Source of the DNA: Verrucomicrobiales bacterium | GTDB lineage: Bacteria > Verrucomicrobiota > Verrucomicrobiia > Limisphaerales > UBA11358 | Length of the DNA stretch: 64,000 nucleotides | Direction: 5' to 3' | Assembly: GCA_028712475.1 (NCBI GenBank) | Contig: JAQTQB010000006.1 | Location: 108,830-172,829, forward strand | Shown: piece after piece, positions 42,861-50,425 of the stretch | How the letters are laid out: each line of letters starts with the position of its first letter | Position numbering within the stretch: the first letter of the stretch is position 1 | Translations under genes and position numbers: made by a program | The notes under the pieces: model-generated | The model's database searches: none | Told to the model about the DNA's origin: nothing | The model's input: only the letters and a program-made list of their open reading frames with translations

Positions 42861-43961
42861 TCACGCCGGCTGTTGCTGCGTGAGGCAGTGCAGCGAGCCG
42901 AAGCCCCAGACCAGATCCACGGCGTGAATGCCGACTACGGGACGGTCTTGGAACAGCTCGCCCAAGATGCCAAGCGCGACGCGGTCGTTCGGGTCGTTGA
43001 AGGTCGGGACGATGACGGCGGCGTTGCAGATGTAAAAATTCGCGTAGCTCGCAGGCAGCCGCACGCCGTCAAAATAAAGCGGTGTCGGCATCGGTAACTC
43101 CACGACTTCGGGTTTGCTGTCGTCCTCCAGTCGCAAATCTTTGATGCGATCCCAGTTCTCCGCGAGCGGCTTGTAATTCTCGTCTTTGGAATTTTTTTCC
43201 TTCACCAGCACGAGCGTCCTGGCGTTCACGAAACGGCAGATGTCATCAATGTGACCGTGCGTGTCGTCGCCCTTCGGACCTTTCGCCAGCCAGAAAATAT
43301 TTTTGACGCCGAGATAATTTTTCAGCGTCGCCTCAATCTCCTTTTTGCCGAGGCCGGGATTGCGGACTTGAATCTTCGGGTCGAGATAGCATTCCTCGGT
43401 GGAAATCAACGTGCCGCGCCCGTTCAACTCAATGCCACCGCCTTCAATGACAAATCGTTTACTGTTACATTCAGCGTGGAAAAGTTTCTTGCGCAGTAAC
43501 TTCGCGACGGTTTCGGGAACTTTCGTGTCCTTGCGCCAGTTGTCGTATTTGGCCCAGCCGTTGAAATGGAAATGGACGATGGCAGTTTCGTGATGCGTGA
43601 TGCGTGATGCGTGATGCGTGGCGCGTCGGACGAAAATCGGGCCGGTGTCGCGCGTCCAGCCGCGGTTCGTCGGGTGCGTGACAAATTTAATTTTCCGCAA
43701 ATCCACGCCGACGTGTTTGAAAATACGGCGCGCAAAATTTTCATCGGCCTTGTGCCGGACGATGAGCCGGACATTTTCGCCGGCGGAAATTTTCCGCACC
43801 ATCTCGCCATAAACCCACGGGATGATTTCAAATTTGCCCGGCCAGTCGCTCGCGTTATGCGGCCAGCCGAGCCATGTCGCCTCGTGGCGTTCCCATTCAG
43901 CGGGCATCGTGTAGCCGAGTTCGGCAGGAGTGGCGGCGGCGGTATTTTTTTGTTGCGGCAT
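42861..43961 (-). CDS. aguA: agmatine deiminase
   Basis: A 366-residue guanidino-group-modifying enzyme (PPAD_Arg_deim family) converting agmatine to N-carbamoylputrescine in polyamine synthesis. Conserved are MPAEWERHEATWLGWPHN, GWTRDTGPIFV, FVIEGGGIELNGRGTLIST, GDDTHGHIDDICRFV and the catalytic Cys in GSLHCLTQQQP at the C-terminus. An insert of about 13 residues (ATHHASRITHHE) from a heptamer repeat lies after PIFVRR. ATG 43961 is used; an upstream start at 43994 is possible. Confidence 0.94.
   Translation of the reverse strand: MPQQKNTAAATPAELGYTMPAEWERHEATWLGWPHNASDWPGKFEIIPWVYGEMVRKISAGENVRLIVRHKADENFARRIFKHVGVDLRKIKFVTHPTNRGWTRDTGPIFVRRATHHASRITHHETAIVHFHFNGWAKYDNWRKDTKVPETVAKLLRKKLFHAECNSKRFVIEGGGIELNGRGTLISTEECYLDPKIQVRNPGLGKKEIEATLKNYLGVKNIFWLAKGPKGDDTHGHIDDICRFVNARTLVLVKEKNSKDENYKPLAENWDRIKDLRLEDDSKPEVVELPMPTPLYFDGVRLPASYANFYICNAAVIVPTFNDPNDRVALGILGELFQDRPVVGIHAVDLVWGFGSLHCLTQQQPA
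43589..43620. repeat. heptanucleotide tandem repeat inside aguA
   Basis: Four and a half copies of CGTGATG (CATCACG on the coding strand). The unit length of 7 is not a multiple of three, so a gain or loss of one unit would break the aguA frame; here the total keeps it open. Confidence 0.9.
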
Positions 43962-44044
43962 AGATTCCGGCGCGAAACATAACGGCTTCGCCACATTTCG
44001 GAAAGCCTGTTAGACGCGTAAAACCGGCTTTGCAATCGGCGGCG

Positions 44045-44437
44045 TTGGACTACCTTTAAGCCATACGGCGACTCCGGAATTTTCTTTGGGCCGTGACAGC
44101 GGTGGTCGTGCTGACGCTGGCGGTTTATCTGACCTTCACCGCCTCGCGCCGGAGGATGTCACGATTTCAGACAGGAAAATCACATTGCGCCTGCCGCCGC
44201 CGCAGATCATGGACGCCTATCTCGACGATGCAAGCAGCCAGGTGATTGACCAGACGACCGGATTGCTGCGCGCGTTTGAAAAGGATTTGGAGCAGACCGC
44301 CCGCCAGAATGCCGTGGATTGACATCGCCCGTGCGGCGCGGAAAGGCGGGATTCTCGACGACGCGGAAAAACAGGCGCAGGTGGAGCTGGGTTTATTCCT
44401 GCGTCAGATGGGTTTTGAGCAGGTGGAATTTCGTTGA
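44045..44437 (+). pseudogene. DUF4230-like pseudogene
   Basis: Three pieces of one ancestral gene remain in different frames. A transmembrane segment (FLWAVTAVVVLTLAVYLTFT, about 44086-44145) is in one frame. ITLRLPPPQIMDAYLDDASS continuing to LEQTARQNAVD (44160-44320) is in a second. DIARAARKGGILDDAEKQAQ with LGLFLRQMGFEQV (44322-44437) is in a third after a +1 shift at the in-frame TGA. The order and motifs match DUF4230 proteins, with the middle of the domain deleted. Confidence 0.75.
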
Positions 44438-44466
44438 GGAAACCCCGGCGCGGCAGTGTCCTGATT

Positions 44467-44688
44467 TCAGACAACATGTCTAATTTTCACCGCATGCTCA
44501 ATCTGGTCACGCGTCTCGGCATTGCCAGTGATCGGCAGCTTTCTTTTTAGAGGAGAAATTTTCATCTTCGTCAACCGCAACTGCATCAGATAAAGCGCGG
44601 GGGAGACCTTCGCGGGCAGACGGTTTGTGACCTCGGCATGCCCGCGGGTTTCTTGCTCTAACCTCAATGCGTTTACTTTTTTAGCCAT
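44467..44688 (-). CDS. small basic protein of unknown function, 73 aa
   Basis: It starts MAKKVNALRLEQETRGHAEV and contains LYLMQLRLTKMKISPLKRKL with a charged C-terminus (DQIEHAVKIRHVV). The pattern A-E-V-T-N-R, LYLMQLR, KRKLPI is, from memory, repeated in small proteins of Verrucomicrobiota. Function unknown. It is monocistronic, between a pseudogene and mpl. Confidence 0.55.
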   Translation of the reverse strand: MAKKVNALRLEQETRGHAEVTNRLPAKVSPALYLMQLRLTKMKISPLKRKLPITGNAETRDQIEHAVKIRHVV

Positions 44689-44737
44689 GCCGCGAAACGT
44701 CGCAATTCATGTGCCAGAAAAAACACGCCGCATTGCG

Positions 44738-46135
44738 TCACCTTTTGCCGAGCCGTGCCAGCAATTTTCCGTGAATCCCGCCGAAGCCGCCGTTGCTGAA
44801 GACGCAGACGATGTCGCCGCCTTGAACATTTTTTGCGATGTGCGCGGCAATGGCGTCAACGTCCGGCAGATATGCGGCGTCCTTGCCGGCCGCCTTCAGA
44901 TCCTGCATCAGTTTTTCGGGGTTGAGCCGTTCCCCGGCGCTGATCTGCTCCAGCCGCGCCACCTCGGAGACCACAACGGCGTTGGCGTCAGCGAATGACC
45001 CGGCCAGCTCGGTCTGAAAAACATTCCGGCGCGTCGTGTTGGAACGCGGCTCGAAGACGGCCCAGATTTTTTCATGCGGATATTTGATGCGAAGCGCCTT
45101 CAGCGTTTCGCGGATGGCCGTCGGGTGATGGCCGAAATCGTCAATCAACGTCACGCCGCCCGCGATGCCGCGCACTTCCATGCGCCGCTTTATGCCTTTG
45201 AACGTGTCGAACGCGGACTGGATCTGCTTGTTCGACAGCCCGCAATGTTTCGCGCAGGCGACAACGGCAAGCGCATTCCGCACGTTCAGTTCGCCCACAA
45301 GATTGATGTGAAACTTGAAGCTCGGAATCTCAAACTCCGTCGCCGTCGGGCCGTAGCGAATATTGAAGGCGCAAACCGCATTGTCTCCGCCGAGGCCGAA
45401 GTGCTTCACCGGGCAATGCGTCACGTTCAACAGCGGCGCGAGATTCGGATCATCGCCGTTGCCGAGCAGCAAACCATTTCGTGGCACGAGCCGGATAAAA
45501 TGCGAGAAAGTTTTTTTGACCGCATCGAGATTTTCAAAGATGTCTGCGTGGTCGAACTCCAAATTGTTGATGATGGCGACTTCCGGCTGGTAATGGATGA
45601 ACTTGCTGCGCTTGTCGAAAAAAGCGGTGTCGTATTCGTCGCCCTCGATGATGAACCATTCGCTGTCCGTGAAGCGTGCGCCCTGGCCGAGATTGGTCGG
45701 AATGCCGCCGATGAGAAAGCTCGGATTCAATCCACTGTGCTCGAACACCCACGCCAGCAGCGAGGTCGTGGTGGTCTTGCCATGCGTGCCGGCGACGACA
45801 AGCGAGCGTTTGCCACGGATGAAAAATTCCGCCAGCAGCGCCGGCAGCGAGCAATAACGCAGCTTGTGGTCGAGGACGAACTCGGCCTCGGGATTTCCGC
45901 GCGAAATGGCGTTCCCGATGACGATGAGGTCGGGTTTATGCGCGAGGTTGCGCTCGTCGTAGCCGTTCATCACGGGGATTTTCTTGGCGGCAAGAAACGA
46001 TGCCATCGGCTCATAAACATTCTGGTCGGAGCCGGTGACTTGAAAACCTTTGTCCAGCATCGCAGCGGCGGCGGAAGCCATCGCCGTGCCGCCAATGCCG
46101 GTGAAGTGGACGGATTTGATCTCGGATGAAAACAT
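44738..46135 (-). CDS. mpl: UDP-N-acetylmuramate:L-Ala-gamma-D-Glu-meso-DAP ligase
   Basis: A 465-residue Mur-ligase-family enzyme for murein peptide recycling. It has the MurC-like N-terminus VHFTGIGGTAMASAAAAMLD, ATP site VAGTHGKTTTTSLLAWVFEH, EGDEYDTAFFDKRSKF (distinguishing Mpl from MurC), NNLEFDHADIFENL and FGHHPTAIRETLKALR. The ATG at 46135 fits the family start. It lies downstream of gatB on the same strand, separated by a palindromic repeat. Confidence 0.92.
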   Translation of the reverse strand: MFSSEIKSVHFTGIGGTAMASAAAAMLDKGFQVTGSDQNVYEPMASFLAAKKIPVMNGYDERNLAHKPDLIVIGNAISRGNPEAEFVLDHKLRYCSLPALLAEFFIRGKRSLVVAGTHGKTTTTSLLAWVFEHSGLNPSFLIGGIPTNLGQGARFTDSEWFIIEGDEYDTAFFDKRSKFIHYQPEVAIINNLEFDHADIFENLDAVKKTFSHFIRLVPRNGLLLGNGDDPNLAPLLNVTHCPVKHFGLGGDNAVCAFNIRYGPTATEFEIPSFKFHINLVGELNVRNALAVVACAKHCGLSNKQIQSAFDTFKGIKRRMEVRGIAGGVTLIDDFGHHPTAIRETLKALRIKYPHEKIWAVFEPRSNTTRRNVFQTELAGSFADANAVVVSEVARLEQISAGERLNPEKLMQDLKAAGKDAAYLPDVDAIAAHIAKNVQGGDIVCVFSNGGFGGIHGKLLARLGKR

Positions 46136-46149
46136 CGGCGGGCAGGTTA

Positions 46150-46205
46150 AACAACGAAGGCGCAAAGACGCAAAGTTTTCTTCGCGCCTTCGCGTCTTCG
46201 TTGTT
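46150..46205. repeat. palindromic repeat (AACAACGAAGGCGCAAAG family)
   Basis: AACAACGAAGGCGCAAAGAC and GCGCCTTCGCGTCTTCGTTG close the gatB-mpl spacer; a weaker relative is at 22035-22102. The outer end touches the gatB TGA. Confidence 0.88.
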
Positions 46206-47716
46206 CAATTCTTCAGCTTCCGCTCCAGAATTTCGCCGACAAGCGCGGGGTTGGCCTTGCCTTTGGAAAGTTTCATCACCTGGCCTTTGAGTGAATTGAG
46301 CGCGGCGACCTTGCCGGCCTTGTAATCGGCCACCGGAGTCGGATTCGCGGCGATGGCTTCGTCGCAGAATTTTTCAATCGCGCCGGTGTCGCTGACTTGC
46401 GCCAGACCTTTTTCCCGCACGATGACGGCGGGCGCTTTGCCGGTGTCGAACATCTCGCTGAAGACCTGCTGCGCGGCGGCGCTGCTGATGGTCTTGGCTT
46501 CGACAAGGCCGACGAGTTCCAGCAGCGCCTCGGGTTTGAACTTGAGATCGGCGAGCGTAATTCCCGTGGCAGCGGATGTGAGTCCGCTCTGATTGATGTC
46601 CGTTTCTTCAGTCAGAGCCGACTCACATCGGCTGCTACTTTCAGAAAGCTTTGCGCGAAGATTATTGATGACCCAGTTGGCGACGGCTTTGGGATTCTTC
46701 GACTGCTTGGCAATGGCTTCAAAATAATTTCCCAGCGGCACGTCGTTCACGAACGATTCCGCATCGGGCGCGGGCAGTTGATACTCGCGCATGAAACGCT
46801 GCTTGCGCGCCAGCGGCAGTTCCACCACGCGGGACTTCACTTCGGCGAGCCACGCGTCGGTCGGCGCGAGCGGCATCAAGTCGGGGTCGGGAAAATAGCG
46901 ATAATCGTGCGCGTGTTCCTTGGTCCGCATTTCTTCGGTGATGCCGGCTTCGTCATCCCAGCGGCGCGTGGATTGGATGAGCTTTTCGCCGCGCTTGACC
47001 GCCGCGATCTGGCGGGGGATTTCGTAGTCCAGCGCGCGGCGCACGCCGGAAAAGCTGTTCATGTTTTTGATCTCGATCTTCGCGCCGAGTTCCTTGGAGC
47101 CGACGGGTCGCACGCTGATGTTCACGTCGCAGCGCACCATGCCTTTTTCCATGTCGCAATCGCTCACGCCGCCGTGCATTAAAATATCCTTGAGCGCGTT
47201 GAGGTATTCGTAGGCCATGTCGGAACTGGTGATGTCCGGTTCGGAAACGATTTCCATGAGCGGCACGCCGGCGCGGTTGAAGTCCACGCCGCTGTGGCGG
47301 TTAAGATGGGAATTTTTGCCCACGTCTTCTTCCAGATGCGCCCGCGTGATGCGGACACGGCCAAAGCCGTTCACCGAACCGGCGCCGGTGAATTCAAAGT
47401 CCACGAAGCCATTCGCCGTGCTGGGCTTGTCGTATTGCGTGAGCTGGTAATTTTTGGGCGCGTCGGGATAGAAATAACTTTTGCGGTCGAACTTGGCGAA
47501 GCGCGGGATTTCACAGTTCAGGAGATAGCCCGTCAGCACCGTCAGGCGCAGCGCTTCGTCGTTCGGCACGGGCAGGACGCCGGGCATGCCGAGGCAGACC
47601 GGGCAGACGTTCGTGTTCGGCTCGGAACCGTATTGGTTCGCGCAACCGCACCACATCTTTGATTTGGTTTTGAGCTGGACGTGGGTTTCCAGACCGATGA
47701 CAGCTTCGTATTCCAT
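46205..47716 (-). CDS. gatB: aspartyl/glutamyl-tRNA amidotransferase subunit B with repeat-derived insert
   Basis: A 503-residue GatB, about 25 longer than usual. It amidates Glu-tRNA-Gln and/or Asp-tRNA-Asn with GatA and GatC (not in window). It begins YEAVIGLETHVQLKTKSKMW with CGC and VCPVCLGMPGVLPVPN zinc-region motifs, and DCDMEKGMVRCDVNIS. After VANWVINNLRAKLSES comes the insert SSRCESALTEETDINQSGLT continuing to SAAT, encoded by a palindromic repeat, then the helical/YqeY domain resumes at GITLADLKF. Confidence 0.95.
   Translation of the reverse strand: MEYEAVIGLETHVQLKTKSKMWCGCANQYGSEPNTNVCPVCLGMPGVLPVPNDEALRLTVLTGYLLNCEIPRFAKFDRKSYFYPDAPKNYQLTQYDKPSTANGFVDFEFTGAGSVNGFGRVRITRAHLEEDVGKNSHLNRHSGVDFNRAGVPLMEIVSEPDITSSDMAYEYLNALKDILMHGGVSDCDMEKGMVRCDVNISVRPVGSKELGAKIEIKNMNSFSGVRRALDYEIPRQIAAVKRGEKLIQSTRRWDDEAGITEEMRTKEHAHDYRYFPDPDLMPLAPTDAWLAEVKSRVVELPLARKQRFMREYQLPAPDAESFVNDVPLGNYFEAIAKQSKNPKAVANWVINNLRAKLSESSSRCESALTEETDINQSGLTSAATGITLADLKFKPEALLELVGLVEAKTISSAAAQQVFSEMFDTGKAPAVIVREKGLAQVSDTGAIEKFCDEAIAANPTPVADYKAGKVAALNSLKGQVMKLSKGKANPALVGEILERKLKN
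46566..46638. repeat. palindromic repeat, GTAGCAG variant, in frame inside gatB
   Basis: GTGGCAGCGGATGTGAGTCC and CGACTCACATCGGCTGCTAC arms with TCTGA/TCAGA extensions, 73 bp. The arms resemble the GTAGGAG family of argJ and trpC (shared GTAG-SAGCCGA-YGTGAG). It is read through in the linker between GatB domains. Confidence 0.88.
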
Positions 47717-47810
47717 AAGTGCGTGGAAAGTTTAACCACAGACGGACACGCCTTGCCACGCCGAAATCACCGAAGACGACGGGAACCGGGGTTTTTCGTG
47801 AACGGAAAAC

Positions 47811-48278
47811 TCACTTGATCGCTGCCTGGGCAGGCAATTTGAAATCACAGTCGCCCGTGCGCGAACCCGCCTCGATTATTAAACGGTAGTTGACGTTTGG
47901 TTGCAGCGGTTCGGCGTGCTTGCCCAGCACGGCGGGGTGCATGCCGTTGATCCATTGGCCGTAAATGATCGCCTTGGTCGGGATGGCGTTGGACGCGGAA
48001 ACCATGTGCCAGAGCGGATGTGCCTGTTTGTTGGTGGTCCATTCGTCCAGCACGACGACCTTGAGGTCGGTCAGCCTGTATTTTTGGTCGAAGCCGAACG
48101 CCACGTCGAATTGCGGAGAGGCGCTGGCCGGGCGCGGATTGCGTTGAAGCATTCTGGGCGGGTGGATGTCGCAGAGAATCTGGATTTTTGCGGGCTTGAA
48201 CAGGCCGGACAGCCAGTAGATGCCCCCGCTGGCCAGCACCACGAGCAGGGCGATTTGAAATATGGTCTTTTTGTTCAT
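47811..48278 (-). CDS. hypothetical membrane-anchored protein, 155 aa
   Basis: One N-terminal transmembrane helix (IFQIALLVVLASGGIYWLSG) and a soluble domain with VAFGFDQKYRLTDLKVVVLD, HPLWHMVSASNAIPTKAIIY and a C-terminal CDFKLPAQAAIK. The two Cys (ILCDIH, GDCDF) may pair outside. No family recognised; it stands alone between gatB and tRNA-Gly. Confidence 0.65.
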   Translation of the reverse strand: MNKKTIFQIALLVVLASGGIYWLSGLFKPAKIQILCDIHPPRMLQRNPRPASASPQFDVAFGFDQKYRLTDLKVVVLDEWTTNKQAHPLWHMVSASNAIPTKAIIYGQWINGMHPAVLGKHAEPLQPNVNYRLIIEAGSRTGDCDFKLPAQAAIK

Positions 48279-48325
48279 GCCTCTCTCCAGACGCGCGTGG
48301 CTTGAAAGGATTTCAATTTAAGAAG

Positions 48326-48399
48326 TGGAGCGGGTGAAGGGAATCGAACCCTCGTGAGCAGTTTGGAAAACTGCCGTTCTACCATTGAACTACACCCGC
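48326..48399 (-). tRNA. tRNA-Gly (anticodon TCC)
   Basis: The reverse strand gives acceptor GCGGGTG / CACCCGC, D-arm AGTTCAATGGTAGAAC, anticodon arm GCAGT-TTTCCAA-ACTGC with anticodon TCC, and T-arm GAGGGTTCGATTCCCTT, ending TCCA with encoded CCA. All arms pair. It reads GGA codons. Confidence 0.96.
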
Positions 48400-48495
48400 C
48401 TGCGCGCTTCGGCCCGGCAAGCCCGCAAGCTTGCACGGGCCAATACTAAAACGCCCGCGCTTGCCTTGTCAACCGCCCCGCGCTAACCTTCCCGC

Positions 48496-49872
48496 GTGAA
48501 TTCGCTGCTCCTCACCGGCGGGCGCGTCATTGACCCTGCCAGTCATTTCGACGCCATCGCGGATGTTTTGATCCTCAACGGGAAAATTTCCGCCGCCGGC
48601 AAAAATCTTTCCGCGCCCAAGGACATCCAACGCCTCGACGCCACCGGAAAAATAATCTGCCCCGGCTTGATTGATCTGCACGTCCACTTCCGCGAACCCG
48701 GCCAGACGGCCAAGGAAAACATCGCCAGCGGCACGGCGGCGGCGGCGCGCGGCGGATTCACTTCCGTCGTCTGCATGCCGAACACGTCGCCGGCGATTGA
48801 CAATGCCGGAACCGTCGCGCTGATCCACGAACGCGCGGCAGAGGCGGAAGGCGTCAATGTGTTCGTCACCGGAGCGATCACGAAAAACATCGCGGGCGAA
48901 GAACTTTCCCCCATCGGCTCGCTGAAAAAGGCCGGAGTCGTCGCCATCACGGACGACGGCCATTGCATCCAGAACAACGAACTCATGCGCCGTGCGTGCG
49001 AATACGCGAAGATGTTCGACCTGCCCGTCATGGATCATTGCCAGGATTATTCGCTCGTGACCGACGGCGTGATGCACGAAGGCTACTGGAGCATCGCGCT
49101 TGGTTTGCATGGCTGGCCGTCGGCGGGCGAGGAGATGATTGTGGCGCGGAACATCTTGCTCGCGGAACTCACCGGCACAAAAATCCACTGCCAGCATTTG
49201 AGCGCGGCAGGCAGCGTGGCGCTGATCCGCGAAGCCAAAAAACGCGGAGTGCCGATTTCCGGCGAAGCCTGTCCGCACCATTTCACCTTGACTGACGCGG
49301 CGGTTGCGGGCAGCGAAAAATTCTGGGCGAGCGACGGAAAAATTTTGGCGCAATCCCAGACCGGTCAGCTTCCCGAATGGCCGGGTTATGATACTAATCT
49401 CAAGATGAACCCGCCGTTGCGTTCCGCGCGCGACCGCGAGGCGATTCTTGAGGGTCTGGCTGATGGCACGATTGAGATTTTGTGCAGCGACCACGCGCCG
49501 CACTGCGATTATGAAAAGGAAGTCGAGTTTGATTACGCGCCCTTCGGCATCACCGGCCTCGAAACTGAACTGGCGCTATCGCTCATGCAGCTTGTGCACA
49601 CGACACGGATTTCCCTCTCCGACATGATCGCGAAGTTCACGGTGAATCCGGCGCGGTTGCTGAATCTGAACAAAGGCACGTTGAGCGTCGGTGCCGATGC
49701 GGACGTGACGGTGTTTGATCCTGATTGCGAATGGGTTTTCCAAGCTGGCGATTCCGCCAGCAAATCAAGGAACAGCCCGTTCTTCGGCTGGAAGCTCAAG
49801 GGCAGGGCGGTGGCGACCATTGTCGCGGGAAAAACAATTTGGTCTGAACAAAAGGAACCGGTCACGGTCTAA
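48496..49872 (+). CDS. pyrC: dihydroorotase (type I, PyrC)
   Basis: A 458-residue amidohydrolase for pyrimidine synthesis, starting at GTG. The metal site is HVH at 62-64 in LIDLHVHFREPGQT; later metal His are in MDHCQDYSL and KIHCQHLSAAG; the catalytic Asp is in CSDHAPHCDYE. FASKSRN-like DSASKSRNSPFFGWKLKG is near the end. A segment of about 25 residues (starting AGSEKFWASDGKILAQSQ) before the conserved YDTNLKMNPPLR is longer than in E. coli-like or Bacillus enzymes and may be a lineage feature. Confidence 0.94.
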   Translation: MNSLLLTGGRVIDPASHFDAIADVLILNGKISAAGKNLSAPKDIQRLDATGKIICPGLIDLHVHFREPGQTAKENIASGTAAAARGGFTSVVCMPNTSPAIDNAGTVALIHERAAEAEGVNVFVTGAITKNIAGEELSPIGSLKKAGVVAITDDGHCIQNNELMRRACEYAKMFDLPVMDHCQDYSLVTDGVMHEGYWSIALGLHGWPSAGEEMIVARNILLAELTGTKIHCQHLSAAGSVALIREAKKRGVPISGEACPHHFTLTDAAVAGSEKFWASDGKILAQSQTGQLPEWPGYDTNLKMNPPLRSARDREAILEGLADGTIEILCSDHAPHCDYEKEVEFDYAPFGITGLETELALSLMQLVHTTRISLSDMIAKFTVNPARLLNLNKGTLSVGADADVTVFDPDCEWVFQAGDSASKSRNSPFFGWKLKGRAVATIVAGKTIWSEQKEPVTV

Positions 49873-49894
49873 AACAACAAACCACAATAAAATT

Positions 49895-50335
49895 ATGAAA
49901 AAATTACTCATTGCGGCGGCGATTGGGTGCGTCTGGTTTCAGACGCAGGCGGCGGATTTGAACTGGGGCACGGATCTGCCCAAGGCGCTGGCGCAGGCCA
50001 AGGCGGAAAAGAAAATGGTCTTGCTGGATTTCACCGGCTCGGACTGGTGCGGCTGGTGCATCAAGTTTGACAAGGAAACCCTTTCCACGGACAAGTTTGC
50101 GGAATACGCCAAGACGCACCTGGAACTGGTGGTCGTGGATTTTCCGAACAAAAAACCGCAGAGCGACGCCTTGAAAGCCGCCAACAAGGCGCTGGGCGAG
50201 AAATATAAAGCGAACGGCTACCCGACCTTTGTCCTGCTGAACGCCGATGGCAAGGAGATCGGACGCCAGGTCGGTTATGCGCCCGGCGGGCCGGAAGCCT
50301 TCATCGCGAAACTGGAAAAATTCAGCAAGCCGTAA
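49895..50335 (+). CDS. periplasmic thioredoxin-fold protein
   Basis: A 146-residue exported protein: signal peptide MKKLLIAAAIGCVWFQTQAA, then a thioredoxin domain with WCGWC in DFTGSDWCGWCIKFDKETLS and the cis-Pro loop NGYPTFVLLNADGKEIGRQV. The CxxC is CGWC, not CGPC, as in DUF255/thioredoxin-7-like proteins. It may reduce or monitor exported proteins. A strong terminator follows. Confidence 0.9.
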   Translation: MKKLLIAAAIGCVWFQTQAADLNWGTDLPKALAQAKAEKKMVLLDFTGSDWCGWCIKFDKETLSTDKFAEYAKTHLELVVVDFPNKKPQSDALKAANKALGEKYKANGYPTFVLLNADGKEIGRQVGYAPGGPEAFIAKLEKFSKP

Positions 50336-50353
50336 ATTTTTAAAGTCAACGAC

Positions 50354-50386
50354 AGGCGCGGCGCAAAATGCCGCGCCTTTTTTTTT
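50354..50386 (+). terminator. rho-independent terminator
   Basis: AGGCGCGGC-GCAAAAT-GCCGCGCCT stem-loop followed by a run of nine T, closing the thioredoxin gene. Confidence 0.93.
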
Positions 50387-50425
50387 GCTTCAGGCGGATT
50401 TCTCGCCTAGTCTCCTGCGAATTTG

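Noticed and set aside
43589..43620. CRISPR-like direct repeats
   Set aside because: The heptamers have no spacers and lie inside a coding gene. No regularly spaced 25-40-bp repeats were found anywhere in the window.
49750..49768. Palindrome GCTGGCG-ATTC-CGCCAGC inside pyrC as another inserted element
   Set aside because: The encoded AGDSASKSRNSPF aligns with the usual dihydroorotase length, so nothing has been inserted; the symmetry is probably chance.
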